From Ophioceras dolichostomum (taxonomy: Eukaryota > Ascomycota > Sordariomycetes > Magnaporthales > Ophioceraceae), in contig PYST01000231.1 in the NCBI GenBank assembly GCA_003049485.1, positions 1-61,974 on the forward strand: a DNA stretch of 61,974 nt. Direction: 5' to 3'. Position 1 is the first letter of the stretch; each line of letters begins with the position of its first letter. The notes beneath the pieces were generated by a model. The model had not been told where the DNA came from, did no database searches, and saw nothing but the letters and a program-made list of their open reading frames with translations. Position numbers and translations under genes: made by a program. Positions 10,412-22,511 of this stretch are shown piece by piece.

Positions 10412-13400
10412 TGTGCCTGGTGTGTGTGTATGTTTTTTATTTCTTACTCCTTTTTCGGCTTCCGGTATATTGTCCCTTCTCTTCCGGGACGCACAACCCT
10501 CTTTCTCACTCCCGTCCGTATTATCGTGAGAACTCAAAAAAGAAAAAGTGTCATGCTTTGGGAACGCATACTAGTGCAAAATAGAAAGGTCGACCAGCGG
10601 CGTTGTAGAAGTGGTGCTGCTGAAGTGGTGCTGAATGCGACGCTCTGCGCCGGGTAGGAATGCAAGGTAAGAAACGATGGGATGCTTCGCACTGCGAAAG
10701 CCGTCTATTCTTGTGAAGGCGCAGGAGGCGTGGTGGGGAAAGAAGAGAATAGTAAGGAAAAGGACGGGAGGGGGAGGAGGAGGGGGGGAGAGGAAAAGGG
10801 AAAGGCAGTCCGTCAGCTCGAGGTGCTGGCCGGGGGACCAATATAGGTTTTGACAATCCATGGATGGGCTCATCAAGAGAGAGGAGAAGGGGGGGTTGCA
10901 ACATGAATAGACCAAGACCAAAACGCAGCAACAACGCAGAGGATGCAGAGCGTGCGTGCTGCCGCCAGCAAGCCGCCAGAATGCCGCCCAACAAGTCCAA
11001 ATGTTTCCTCGGCGGGTGGAGCGTGGCGGCTACGACGGACGAACAGGGTGGCTATCGTTCCTCCTCGTTGCTCATTGCCTCGTAGTGTGTTGGTACTCCT
11101 CAGGCGGAAGTGTGACCAGAAGTGACAAAAGTGACCATATCTCAGCTGCCCGCATGCCGGATGATGGCTCGACTGGGGTTTCTGGTTGTGGTCCACCACG
11201 CCCAAGCCTACCTCTTTGCCTACCCACGCCCATGCCATGTTGGGCTATTGCCATGCGAGCGTGTGTGTTTTGGGCTGGATACGTAGTAGTCGGTATGGTT
11301 GACTGGGCCCTCTGTTGGTGTCCTCGACGACCTCTTTGGGATTGCCACTTGGCTTTTCCCGCTATGAAAAGAGGAGCCAAAGGAGCAATGCAACAGGCGC
11401 AACAGGCGCAAAAGACACGGGAGAAAGACAATATTGCGTGGATCACTGGATTCCATGCTGTGGGAGTGCGTCGCAGTGCATCGTAGTGCGTCCCAGGTGC
11501 GTCGACTTGCATCCAAAGACAGCAGAGACAACTCAGAACAGGACGAGAAGGGACATGATGGAGGGTGGCAGATATGAGCCAGCCGTCCAATCATTGTCGC
11601 AGAGGGAGGGAGTAATTTTAGACACTTGGGGAACGACTGGATGACGCGCGCCAACTCAGCAACGTCCCCGTCGAGGCCCCGCCTTTGATGTACTTCCTCA
11701 GTACTTGATCTGTCTTGGGTTGTCTTGATTGGGAAGAGTGTGTGTCGCCTTGTAGTACCACGCAGTCCTGGTGCAGATTTTGTTTCCTCCAATCATATCG
11801 TTGTGCGCCGGCCTGGCGCTTACCGTGGACGGGCGCCAAATCCTGGGCGGCTCGGCAATGGATTCCCGGCGCTTGTAAGTGTGGCGACTCCAGCGCCTCG
11901 CCTGGCTTTCTTCCCCTCTCCCATCCCCATAGTAGCCCATTGACCAACTCATTAACTCGTTGACCAGAGAAGAGGCGGGCAAACTGCTTGTCCATGTGGC
12001 TAATGCGTTGATGGCTTGATGTCGTGCAGCAAATTGTGAGCCGGATGCAATATACTCCGTTCTGGAAGTAGTAAGCAATCTGGGGCTTAATGGGGATACA
12101 GATTGTGGGCTGGATGGACTTTGGAATGGATTACTAGGGAGGTAGAAAGCTGTGAAGTCCTCCACCATCCCTCGCTGTAAGCGTATTGTCGTATTGGCAA
12201 CCATCATCTTCCTTCGCTCACTCGAGTAGGAGAGCGGCAAAGCCAGACCCTCTTCCAGAAACCCTGAACACCCTGAACTGTGAGGTTGGGTTGGGCCGTA
12301 GATCGCCCGATTATGGGCTCATGCAACGGGCTCACGTCGTCCCAATCGGTCATGGCCTCCTGAAAGAGAAAGCGGATGTTTCCATCGATGGCGTACGTCG
12401 GACGGTTGAAGCCGCTTTGGAGGAGAACATGGCTGTTCCCGTTGAGTCATCCGTCAAAGATCTCGACCTCCCTCGACCCCGACCGATACCGACACTCTAC
12501 GTGTACGCGCCGAACCGCGTGGGCCTGCCCACTTTCCAGCTCAATGCAGCAGCCGCCATCGAAAGTGTTTGGTGCTTCGATTCGCAACAGTGAGACAACC
12601 AACAAAAATCGAAACAGGTCAGGTGTGTTTCTCAGCCAATTCCAAGAAACGGGCGGACGAGTCCGAGCCCTTCAGAACGCATCACTGGGATCACAGGCAA
12701 AACAGCATCGAAACATCGAGAGAGCGAAGAAAGGGGAGCATGACCTGGAAAGGGGCCTCCCTTCCTCCCCTCCCTCCCCTCCTCTCCCCCCGCTGAGAGA
12801 ACGGAGGGAAAGGGAGGGCCGCCCAAAATGGTCCGACCCGTCTCCTCGACTCCCACCTCACCCATCCATCTCATTGATCAATGCATCCGAGGCTGGCAGG
12901 CAGTCAGCAATATTCCCATTCGTAGGTAGATCCAGGGTCCGGTCCAGCAGCTCGTGGGCTCATCATGAAGGACTGAAGGAGTGAGGAGGATGTCGGAGGG
13001 GGTAGCATCGCCAATGGTTGCCCTGATTTCCCCTCAGTTGTGTTGTTCTGTTCGCTGATGTTGGTGCTGCAGCGTAATGTCGCCAGGTGCACTGCAGATA
13101 AACCATTGATGATGGACAGCGGTAGGGCAGCGGCGTAGTCGTTATCTCTTCTCGAGGGATTTGATATGCTCGCTCGCCAACAGCCCAAGTCCGTCGCATG
13201 GCATCGCATGGCATCGCATGGTGGTATGGGGGATGCAGTCAAGTGGTACGGACGGACGGCACAGTTTCTTGCATCATACGGGGGAGCACGACGTAGAGCA
13301 TGGCGCAGAGCACAGCTCGGCACATAGAGGTTTTGCTCCAGCTGGTCTGCCGTGTTGGCAAGAAAGAATTGGAAGGAATAGTCGTGCTCGGTTCGACCTG

Positions 13401-15270
13401 CGGTCGGTGGTACCCGCCTCGCTAAGAAAACATGGGCACGGACGGAACTCGCTCTGATCACGTGGTCCGTGCCACGGGCTGTATTTGGACAGCTTCTCAC
13501 CTCATCAGGACGGACCGGAACGGAGGGCACCCCAGCAAGAAGAAAAGCACGCAAGGGGCACACTCTCTCTTTCTCGAACCAGAATTGGTCATCTCGGACA
13601 AAAAAGGAGAAGAAGAAAAGCTATCTAGGTCGCTCTGTAGGTAAGGGATATCTGCTCTTATTTCTGCTCTTATCAATGCTACCTTCTTCTTAATGAGCCT
13701 GCTTCTTTATAGCACGTTGGAATGTAAGACTGGAAAAACATCGGCATTTGTGCTATTCTTGATCTAACAGCGGATGATCGACGGCGGCCAGGTCCGAATG
13801 TGAAGCGGGAGCCGGTCTGCCTTGCAGTTTCCGCCAGTCAATACCACCCACCCAATGGCTCCTCTTTCCCTTTTTTTGAACAGCGGAGGCCTTGGAGCTC
13901 GGCAGACCTTGGGTACACTTTCCTCCTGTTGTTGACTGCAAAAGAGAAAGAGAGACACTGCCCGATTCAGTAATGGAATCGACTCGACGCGGAGAGGAAC
14001 CGCATTGAGCTCATTCATGCTCGCGATCGCAGTCGAACGCTCGGCTTTTTTTGTCCGCCTCGTACTCCGTAGTAGGTTTAAGCCACATGATCCTCACGAT
14101 TCAGCAGCCCCCGACTCGATCTACCTGAGAAATCAGGAGGTAGAGGCAAGGTAGGAGACCTCCAGAAGAGGCAACCGTCAGGAGCGACGACAAGCATTGA
14201 GATAAGCTTCGATGTGTTTTCGCATTTGACTTGTATTGGGTCTTGAACTCTGCTGTGCTCATGAGGTGCGCCGCAGCTACGCCGTAAGAATCATCTATGT
14301 AGAAGGCAATGAAGGTAAGGCTAGAGCCTAGATTGATGAAGAAGCATCCGTGCCTCTCCCTACTCTCTCAGGGACGAGCCCCTTCTGGGGGTGCAGTCGA
14401 AGATATCGTCCTGTCATTAGTCTTGGTTGGCCCCTTGGCCGGGCCAAGGATCATACCGGAGCGGCCCCGCTTTGCAAGACCCGCCCCGACGGCCCCGGTC
14501 CCTCCTCCCCACATTCCCACACATCTGCGGCATGCCCTGGTAGGTGCCCTTATTCTTCACGCCAAGCTGCGACACCAACGAGACCGTTGATAGTGATGCT
14601 CGCTTAGTTAACCCAGCGGGAAGTGTCAAGTGTGCTAAGAAAAAGCTTCCCACTTTTAATTCGACGGGCATTTTGAATCAAGCCTCATGATCAAGCTTCA
14701 AGATCGACGAAGGTCCAAGCCGAACCATGCAATTGGGGACAGGGAGCTTGCCAGAAACACGAGCAGGTTCATGGATGTAAGGCCCCTGACTCCCTGAGAG
14801 CATGTCGTCTCTACAACGTAGTGGTTTGATGAAAGCTTGACTTTAGCTCGTTTTGGCTTGCGGTTGTCGGTTCCATCGGCTCTTGCCTCCTTCTCCGGAC
14901 GAACATGTGCAGCCTCAGACTGCGATGTATCTACTATGCGGTAGCTCAGACATCTGGGGTCGTCGTATTTAGTACAGGCATCTGGAGCCGTCTGATCATT
15001 ATCAATTGGACAACGGATGACGGTCGAGACATCTGCCCACCCAAAACCCTCCTCGAGCTATATAACACGGATGAGTTTCCCCCTTCTCTAGAGCGGGACT
15101 TGGTGATAACCCTCTATCCACCTCTCGCTTCACTTCGCTTCGCTCCAATCTTTTAATCCTATTCTTCTTTTTCGCAGCTGTGCTGTCTTTGAGTCGCTTC
15201 GCTCCTTTTGTCGACTATTCAATACCAGCATTCGTCGTTTGTACCCCTCCCTCTCTTCTTGTCCGTCATC
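10412..15270. other. 4.9-kb stretch without a supported gene
   Basis: No frame on either strand shows a recognisable domain. The first kb next to 10411 is probably the leader and promoter of the minus-strand methyltransferase gene. A short tandem repeat of a GGCATCGCAT unit lies at about 13195-13221. A 90-codon frame from an ATG at 12321 to 12593 looks mildly protein-like but has no other support. The last 200 bases form the promoter and CT-rich leader of the small secreted protein gene. Confidence 0.5.
15059..15065 (+). promoter_or_regulatory. Probable TATA box of the small secreted protein gene
   Basis: TATATAA lies 206 bp upstream of the start codon at 15271. The region between is CT-rich, as in leaders of strongly expressed fungal genes. 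The assignment rests on motif and position only. Confidence 0.45.
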
Positions 15271-15861
15271 ATGTACTTCTCCAAGGCCGCCATCATTGCC
15301 TCTTTGGCCCTCTCGGCCTTTGCCGCCCCCACCGGCGACCTGGACAAGCGCGCTGGTGTGCTCAGCAAGCAGACTTATGCCCAGTTCCAGATCTCGGATG
15401 GCACGGCTGGCTACGCTCTCGCCGAAGTGCAGGCTAAGTTCCCTGTATGGCATATCAGAACCACCTCGGACGGAAATGACTGAGCTACTCAACTCACTAA
15501 CGACCGCCCATCACTCTTGTCCCAAAAGATCGACACCTCCAACCCGGCCAAGGTTGACCCGGCCGACCTGGCCATCATCAAGTCCGCGCGCGAGACTGCC
15601 GAGAAGGCCGAGACGGACGCCTTCAACCCGGCCATCAAGGCCGCCTCCGGTGTCGACGCCACGGCTCTGCAGAACGGCAAGATCAAGAACAAGGTCCTGA
15701 AGCTGCAGCTCGAGGTTCAGGCGCTGCAGATTGACCAGGCCACCAGCGGCAAGGACAATTCGGCGAAGATCGCCGAGGAGCAGAAGAAGCTCGACACCAA
15801 CGTCGCGCTGGACAAGAAGGCGGCTGGTCAGGCTTCCAAGAGCGTCACCTTCAACGGCTAG
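15271..15861 (+). CDS. Small secreted protein
   Basis: Two exons (15271-15444 and 15529-15861) encode 168 residues. The 84-bp intron has a GTATGG donor, a CTAAC branch site near 15496 and an AAAAG acceptor, and does not interrupt a codon. The product starts with a classic signal peptide (residues 1-18, MYFSKAAIIASLALSAFA) followed by a short propeptide ending in Lys26-Arg27, a likely Kex2 site. The mature part has no cysteine and is rich in Ala, Lys, Asp and Gln. Its second half (KIKNKVLKLQLEVQALQID...) should form long amphipathic helices. I recall similar small secreted proteins as common in plant-associated Sordariomycetes, usually without known function. A role outside the cell is inferred from the signal peptide only. 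Confidence 0.85.
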
Positions 15862-17213
15862 AGTGCTACGGCTGTTACTCTGTTGTTGTACGCACCTGGG
15901 GGGACGACCTGCTTTGAAGCCCTACTTCTCTTAACTAATTCCATCCTTGATAATATCCATTAAGTTCCGTGGGAGCATCCGTTAGATATGTCAAAGCATC
16001 GACTTCCAAGTGAGGCAGAGCCCCAACATCTGACGCAGCCCAACAAGAACTGCTCCTCTCGGAGGAATAGTAATCAGGACGGGCCAAGGATGGAAACATC
16101 CCGCCCCATGAAGCCATACACGCTCGCTTGGCGGTTCAAAACCCGAGCGCCGAGTACGATGACCAAGATTGCAAAGCGGTCCTATCGTTCTCCCTGTGTT
16201 TCATGTAGTGTGGTCAAAAGCCATGTGCAATAGGTACCGAGGCAAATCTCACATAAACTGATGCTGTCCTCCTCCTTGGGTGGCATAGAAACTAATAGCA
16301 TCATCAACCCGCTATTCGATTACGCCGTTGGGGTCAAACATGAGGCCAGCCCACTAGCAGACAGGTAAAGCAATCCATTTTAGTACTCGCCTCTAGTAGA
16401 TTGCTAAGCGGCGGGGAATGCTACGCTTCTCCCCTCTTCGACTCATCCACTGATTTGAAGAGGAGAAAAAAAAACCTGTTGTTTTCGTTGTCAGAACAGA
16501 ACAGATTGTGTTCAGTAATCACGTAAAAATGCCGTCCCCTTTCCCCCAACTCCCTCAGCAGTTGATGAAAATCTCAACCTGATTGGCTGGAAGTACACAC
16601 AGCCCTAGCTTCGCAGACAGTTCCGAAGGAGGCAAACATGAAGCCGCCGCTATAACTCCTCCCGCCCAATTCGCGGAAATTATTCCATGCCGGGGATAAG
16701 TTTGTTGAGGGAAGATGGGAGGGAGGTGGATGAGCAGTTACTATGAAAAAAATATGCAAAATGGCGAACCCTTTTCCGTACGGTTATTAATCTTGGTCCG
16801 TTCCTCTCGTCTCTCTCATCAGATGGCCCACCGCCACTGGAACTTCTAGTCGGATCTACGTTGAGGATACATACATACCTATCATCTACGCGGCAACAAC
16901 GCGAGATGCGGGATAGGAGTTTGTCAGAAAAGCAGCGATCGGCGGACGTGACATCTCGGACCGGAGCCGTGGCATCATGAGCCCGAGAGGCCTACTATAT
17001 ATCTAACTGCCTAATCCAGATGTCCATTTGACCTGTCCACTCGACCCTACTTGTCCCTCTCTGTCCTCTCCTTGACAAGACAGGAGTCCGGCTTGTCGCA
17101 TCTCTCTTTGCCTGGAATAAGGACACCCATATATATAACACAACGCACATCACCGGACCGCCTACCGAGAAACCAGCAGAGTCATCAAGCCACTTGATTA
17201 AGCAGCAGCGGTC
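15862..17213. other. Intergenic stretch
   Basis: Holds the 3' UTR of the secreted protein gene and the promoter of the MFS gene. An 81-codon frame from the ATG at 15988 has no recognisable feature and is not called. Confidence 0.5.
17130..17138 (+). promoter_or_regulatory. Probable TATA box of the MFS transporter gene
   Basis: TATATATAA lies 76 bp upstream of the start codon at 17214, a usual distance for a fungal gene with a short leader. Confidence 0.5.
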
Positions 17214-19143
17214 ATGTCGAAGGACAAGGAGACAAGGCCGGCGGACGCTGTCCGTAGAGGAGAGGGAGGACCTGCCGAGAAGGGTGGCATCGACGGCACG
17301 AGCAGCAGTAGCGGCGATGACGACGGCAGGAAGAGGCTCACAGACATCGAAAAGGCACTTCCGGGCACCATAACAGATGCAGAAGGATCCATTCTCGCAG
17401 AAGAGGCAGAAGCAGAAGCAGAAGCAGAAGAACCTGCCGAGCAGCCGCCGACAGGGCATGGCCATGTCCAGGACGACTGGGAGTCGGCAGATGCCAACCC
17501 GTACAACTGGTCTGCCGGGCGGAAATGGGGACAAATCTTCATGATCAGCTCTATAGCTTTTGCTGCGTGAGTATTTTTTCTCTCTTTCTCAACCTTTCCT
17601 GACCCACGAAAACGAAAGGGGAGAAGGGGAGCGGATAGGGTGGTGATGTGCTAACAAAGACGATAAATCGCTCTGTCACCAGATCCCTCGGAACATCCAT
17701 CCTCTCCCCAGCCCTCACAGACCTCACAACCGAGTTCTCCGTCTCCCGAACAGTCGCCATCCTGCCCCTCTCCCTCTACGTCTTCGCCCTCGGCCTCGGC
17801 CCCGTCGTGGGCGGCCCCCTCTCCGAGACAGTGGGGCGCTACCCCGTGTACATGATCCTGACCCCCCTCGGAGGCCTCTTCTCCGTCGGCGCCGCGCTGA
17901 CGACGACGAGTTTTGCGGGGCTGTGCGTCCTGCGCTTCCTGGCCGGGTTCTGCCTCGCGCCCAGCCTGGCCGTCGCGTCGGGGACCATCACCGAGACGTT
18001 CCGCGCCGCGGAGAGGGGTTTGCCGTCTACGGTCTTCATTCTCACGCCGTTTCTGGGACCCGGGTTCGGCCCCGTCATAGGCGCGTTCGCGGCGAACAGG
18101 AAGGGGTGGCGGTGGACGCAGTGGAGCCTGGTGTTCTTTATTGTTTTCAGCGTGTTGGTCGCGATCGTCTTTGGGGGCGAGACGTTCCACCCGGTGCTGA
18201 GGCGGAGGTGGGCGAAGAAGCTGCGGAGGGAAAGGCTGGGCGCGGCGGGCCAGCCAGTTGGGGATGAGATACCGGGGGAGAGCGAGAAGAAGCCGCCTGT
18301 CGGGGCGATGATGCGGCTGTTCTTCACGGTGGCCATCGCGAGGCCGATCCACATGCTCTTCACGGAGCCGGTGGTGGCGCTCGTCTGCCTGTTCGTCGCC
18401 TGCGAGTTCGCCACGCTCTTCAGCTTCTTCGCCGCCGTGCCGTTCGTGTTCGGGAGGGTGTACCACTTCGGCGTCGAGGACTCGGGCCTGATCTTCTTCT
18501 CCGTTGTCGTGGGCTGCGTCCTGGGCGCCATGACCATCGTGCTCTGCGAGGTGCTGCTGTACCGCCCCCTGGCGCCGAAGTACCCGCCTCATATGGTTCC
18601 TCCCGAGCATAGGTTGTACCCTGCCATGATTGGCAGCTTGGGCTTGCCCATAGGTCTCTTCTGTACGTCCTCGATCCTCACCCTCACCATCCCCCCGTGC
18701 CTTGCTATGGTGTAGTAGCCCCTTTTAAACCCCTATCTGTTGCGATAAGTCAATCAACTAACATCTTGGGGAAAAAACCCTAAAAAACCAAAGGGTTCGC
18801 CTGGACGTCGCGCCCCGACATATCATGGGCGAGTCCCGCCGTGGCCATCGCGCCCTTCGCCTGGGGCAACCTATGCATCTTCATCAGCCTCACGCAGTAC
18901 CTCGTCGACACGTACACAGGCAGCGTCATCGCCAGCGCCATGAGCGCCAACAGCCTCGCGCGCTACGGCCTCGCCGCCGCGTTCCCGCTCTTCACCATCC
19001 AGATGTACTCGAACCTGGGCATCAACTGGGCGGGCAGCCTCCTCGCCTTCATCGCGCTCGCCCTGACGCCGGTCCCGTGGGTCTTCTTCAAGTACGGGAA
19101 GTGGATCCGCGCGCAGAGTCAGTACGAGACGAGCAAAGCATAG
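17214..19143 (+). CDS. MFS transporter of the drug/polyamine exporter (DHA1-like) type
   Basis: Three exons (17214-17566, 17683-18662, 18794-19143) encode 560 residues. Both junctions rebuild conserved reading (...SIAFAASLGTSIL..., ...IGLFWFAWTSRPDISW...), with GTGAGT and GTACGT donors and CTAAC-type branch sites. The N-terminal 100 or so residues are acidic and cytosolic and end in NPYNWSAGRKW, the usual lead into helix 1 of fungal DHA1 transporters. GPLSETVGRYPVY is the motif A loop between helices 2 and 3, and LTPFLGPGFGPVIGAF matches the antiporter motif C region. About 12 membrane helices are visible. The family exports drugs, polyamines or secondary metabolites with proton exchange; the substrate here is unknown. 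It converges on a P450 gene 315 bp downstream, suggesting but not proving a joint role in detoxification or secondary metabolism. Confidence 0.85.
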
Positions 19144-19457
19144 ACGAGTGGATACCTAGACGGCTTTCTGTGGGAGTGGGATGGAATAGGGGAGTTTAGT
19201 GGTTCCTGTAGCGATTGAGTATGTGGAGGTCTGTCTGCAGCTAAGTGATAGAGTGAATAACGGCTTTGAGGTCGTTTTGTTGAGCGAATAATGTACATAG
19301 GTGCCTAGGTAGACTCGTATCTGTAACGAGAGGGAATCCGGACCCTGCACTAAATATGGTGTACAGGTAGGTAGCATAGTGGATAGGTCTAGAAGTTACG
19401 ACGCACTCCAGCTTCGTGTGACAGGGCCCTAAGAAGCAGCGAACGAAACTTGCCTTA

Positions 19458-21066
19458 CTAAGACTTGCGGAACCTCACTCGCACCGGCATCTGGCCTTGG
19501 GGACGAGGTATGATATCCTCAGGAACGTTGACCATATACGCCGTTTGGCCGAGCACACGCGGCCCGTTCAAGGGAAACTGTGTCTCCACGTTGAACTCGC
19601 GCACCGACAGGGCCAGGAGCAGACGCAGCTCCACCAGCGCGAGGTCCTGGCCGATGCAGTTGCGCGCGCCGGCCTCGAACGGCCGCCAGGCGTTCTTCCT
19701 AACCGGGCGCAGCAGCAGCTGCGGGTCCGAGTCGTCGTCGCGGCTGAGGAGCCACCGCTCGGGGATGAAGGCGTCCGGCTCGGGCCAGAGGCGGGGGTCG
19801 CGGTGCGTGGCCATCAGGCAGCTGAACACGGCGAAGCCCTCCGTCGGGAAGCTCTTGCCGGTCTCCGGGTTGGTGAGCACGAACCCCTTCTCGCCCTGCC
19901 GCACCGAGCCGATGGGCGCGTAGAGCCGGAGGGTCTCCTTGATCACGGCCAGGGTGTAGGGCAGCTGGTTGAGCACGCTCGGGCTCGCCGAGATGATGCC
20001 CGGCGCGGCGTCCACGTCGGCGCCCAGGACGGCGTCGTGCTCGGCGCGCATCTTGGCCAGCTTGTCCGGGTGCGACCAGAGCAGGTGGTACGCCCAGCAC
20101 AGCGTCGACGCCGTCGTGTCCGACCCGGCGAAGAGGAACATCTTCAGCTGCGCCAGGATGATGTTAACGAACTCCGGGTCGATCCGGGTCGACTTGAGGT
20201 CTTTGCCCTTCATGACCTCGTTGATGTAAGCCTTGATGGCAAGGTTTAGGATCGTCTTGGGACCTTCGTCGGTGTTCTCAAAGTTGGCGATGCAACGCTC
20301 TATGTGCGGCCGGAGCTCGTTGTCCACGATCCTGTTGTTGTTCCACAGCTTTAGCGGACGCAGGGGGTTCAGCTCCTTCGCTGGGTTAAAGTCAAAAACC
20401 AATTGCGACACGATGCCCAAGAGCCCTTCCACCATCTTGTTCGGCTTGGTCTGAGTTTCCAGGCGCACACCCCTGAAGAGATGATAAAGAGTATAGTTTA
20501 GCAAGATGTAGAGTAGAATGTGGAGCGCTCGAGGTGCAGTGGAGAAAGGCACTTACAGCACAGATCGACCAATGATGTCGATGGTTACCTTTGCTGTCTG
20601 ATGCATAAGCTTGACCACTTCGCCCTTCCCGGCCACCTCCCGCAGCCACTCACGATATACCAAGGCTTCTTCGACCATGGTGGGTGCCAGAGCGGTGATG
20701 TTCTTGGCCGAGAAGCCAGGGTTGAAGATGCTCCTCCACGCCTTCCACACCTGGCCCTCTGCGGTCACCAGGTCTTTGTTCTGAGATAGGGGCTTGAATG
20801 TGCGAAGCATATGCTCGGCCTTGACCAGGTTGGCGTCCTGTGTGAACCGAGCCAGCATGTCGGTCTGGTAGACAACCAACATGAGCTGTCCGATAGGCCA
20901 GATGTCCATGTAGTAGGCGCCGGCATGAGCCAATTCGGGCATCTCACGCACGATGAGGCTTGGCACATATATGGAGGCCAAGTTCCAGAAGAATCAGAGC
21001 CGCGACGACTCGCAGGGCAGCGCCCCAGGAGAAAGAGGACAACGACAAGGACGCCGACGACGCCAT
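19458..21066 (-). CDS. Cytochrome P450 monooxygenase, N-terminal region apparently damaged
   Basis: The catalytic part is well preserved in two exons (20557 to about 20985, and 19458-20473), joined by an 83-bp intron that rebuilds IIGRSVLGVRLET. I-helix AGSDTTAS, ETLR of the ExxR motif, PERW, and the haem loop FEAGARNCIG are intact. The protein resembles fungal P450s of the sterigmatocystin StcS-like group. The likely start (ATG at 21066, context CGCAATGGCG after a CT-rich leader) opens a 30-residue membrane anchor, but that frame ends at a TGA after about 40 codons. The P450 frame downstream is one base later. No intron joins the two, and the proline-rich hinge and helix A, some 40-50 residues, are missing between anchor and YYMDIWP. 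This fits a small deletion or an assembly error. If real, the enzyme is probably not made properly. Confidence 0.75.
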
Positions 21067-22511
21067 TGCGACCGGGAGAAAGAGTAAGATGAGGAGGAAA
21101 AAAAACCAAACCGCAGGGAAACGACGCAAGATGGAAAAAGAAAGACAGGCTGAGATGAGAGAGGGGTAAAATAAAGCAGCTGGAGCCATCTCCTTATTAG
21201 TTCCCTTTAAACGCCGAAGGGATCTCACCAACCGCCGTTTCCCTCCCTGCTAGGCCGAGTCCTTGTTCCGAGAGATACTGCTTCCGAGATACTCATTCTA
21301 AGAGCTTTGGGGCTTCGCAGGATCATCTGCCCATGTAGCTGTAATACGGTTTCCAAACCCTACCTGACCTATAGGAACCGACTTAAAGCCACCGCTATCC
21401 GCTACTGCCATGGCACTGAAGAGATTGACAGCAGGTGGCTGCAGCACCGGGGTTCGGCGGTGCTAGCTGCGCTTACGACCTTGCGCTTGCGATCCTTCGA
21501 ACCCCAGAGACGCTCTTCCATACGTCGTCTTGTGTCATCTATTCCGACGTATGTCCCTCAGGTTGAAATGCCCTGGAGAGAAAATGTTGGCATACTGAAC
21601 GAGGTGCGGAGTCTGTATGGTAGGCACAGACCTCTCCACTGCAGGGACTATAAGCTCCAACCTTCGTCGAGACATGCGTACGGCCTCAACAGAAGTGCGA
21701 AATTGGGGTAAGAGGTCTTGCTTCATGGCTTAGATTTATTCGGTGCGTGCGGACTTCCGCACTGTATTTTGGAGCGTACCAGCCTGGGTTATACATATTG
21801 CAGGCCCTGTTGTAACAAGAGCACAGAGGACACTCCCAGCTTGGTGGCTCATTTTGGGCTCGTTATCCCCATGATAGGGACTCGAGCTCCGCTTGTTCCC
21901 ATCGAGAACGCGTTGTGGACAACGGAACCCTGACAAGATGGAAAGTAAGAATAATTCCATGAAGGAACAAAATGTGCGTGGTCCCCTATCGAAGCTTCGC
22001 TGGGGTGCGCCGAGAGAGCTATGATGCCTCGATTCTTGGGAGCTTGAAAAACGATGCCAAAGAAGCCTACCTACCGTGGTACATGAGACCATGGAGAACA
22101 ACGATTCGATCGCTGACGACGACGCCTGAAAGGGGTTCTTGTGGGCGGTTTAGGGTCACTAACCCCAGTGGTACCAAGCGCTGGGAAGTTCAGCTCATGA
22201 CTGCTCGTGCCGTACCTACTCTTCGATATAGGTGTGGCTGTATTACGTCGACATCGCTTGGCGCGTAGCCCACTGTAGTCGGGAGTTTCACAGGCCTGCT
22301 AAAACGACCGCACGGCACTTGTACCTGAGATCGACATTGACGATCTACCAACTTCGATCCTCCTCTTTTCGTGCCCCTATCATTCACCAACGCAGCGCAA
22401 CGCCTCGAGATATGCCGTTCAACAACGACAACGACAACGAGCACTCCTGATTATGCTTCCGCCCCGACTTCTCGAACCCGCGTCCACTCCGCTGCCAGCA
22501 CAGCTGAAAGG
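21067..22511. other. Intergenic stretch between divergent P450 and glycosyltransferase genes
   Basis: The first 150 bases form, on the minus strand, a strongly CT-rich P450 leader. The rest shows no coding signal, and no tRNA-like structure was seen on inspection. Confidence 0.5.

Noticed and set aside
12321..12593. 90-codon plus-strand frame with fairly natural composition
   Set aside because: Isolated, with no domain, leader or splice signals to support it.
12904..13563. 219-codon minus-strand frame
   Set aside because: Composition is not protein-like, and the strand overlaps other open frames equally well.
21470..21510. Possible tRNA T-arm (GGTTCGAAGG on the minus strand)
   Set aside because: The flanking bases do not pair as a T stem, and no acceptor or anticodon arm fits.
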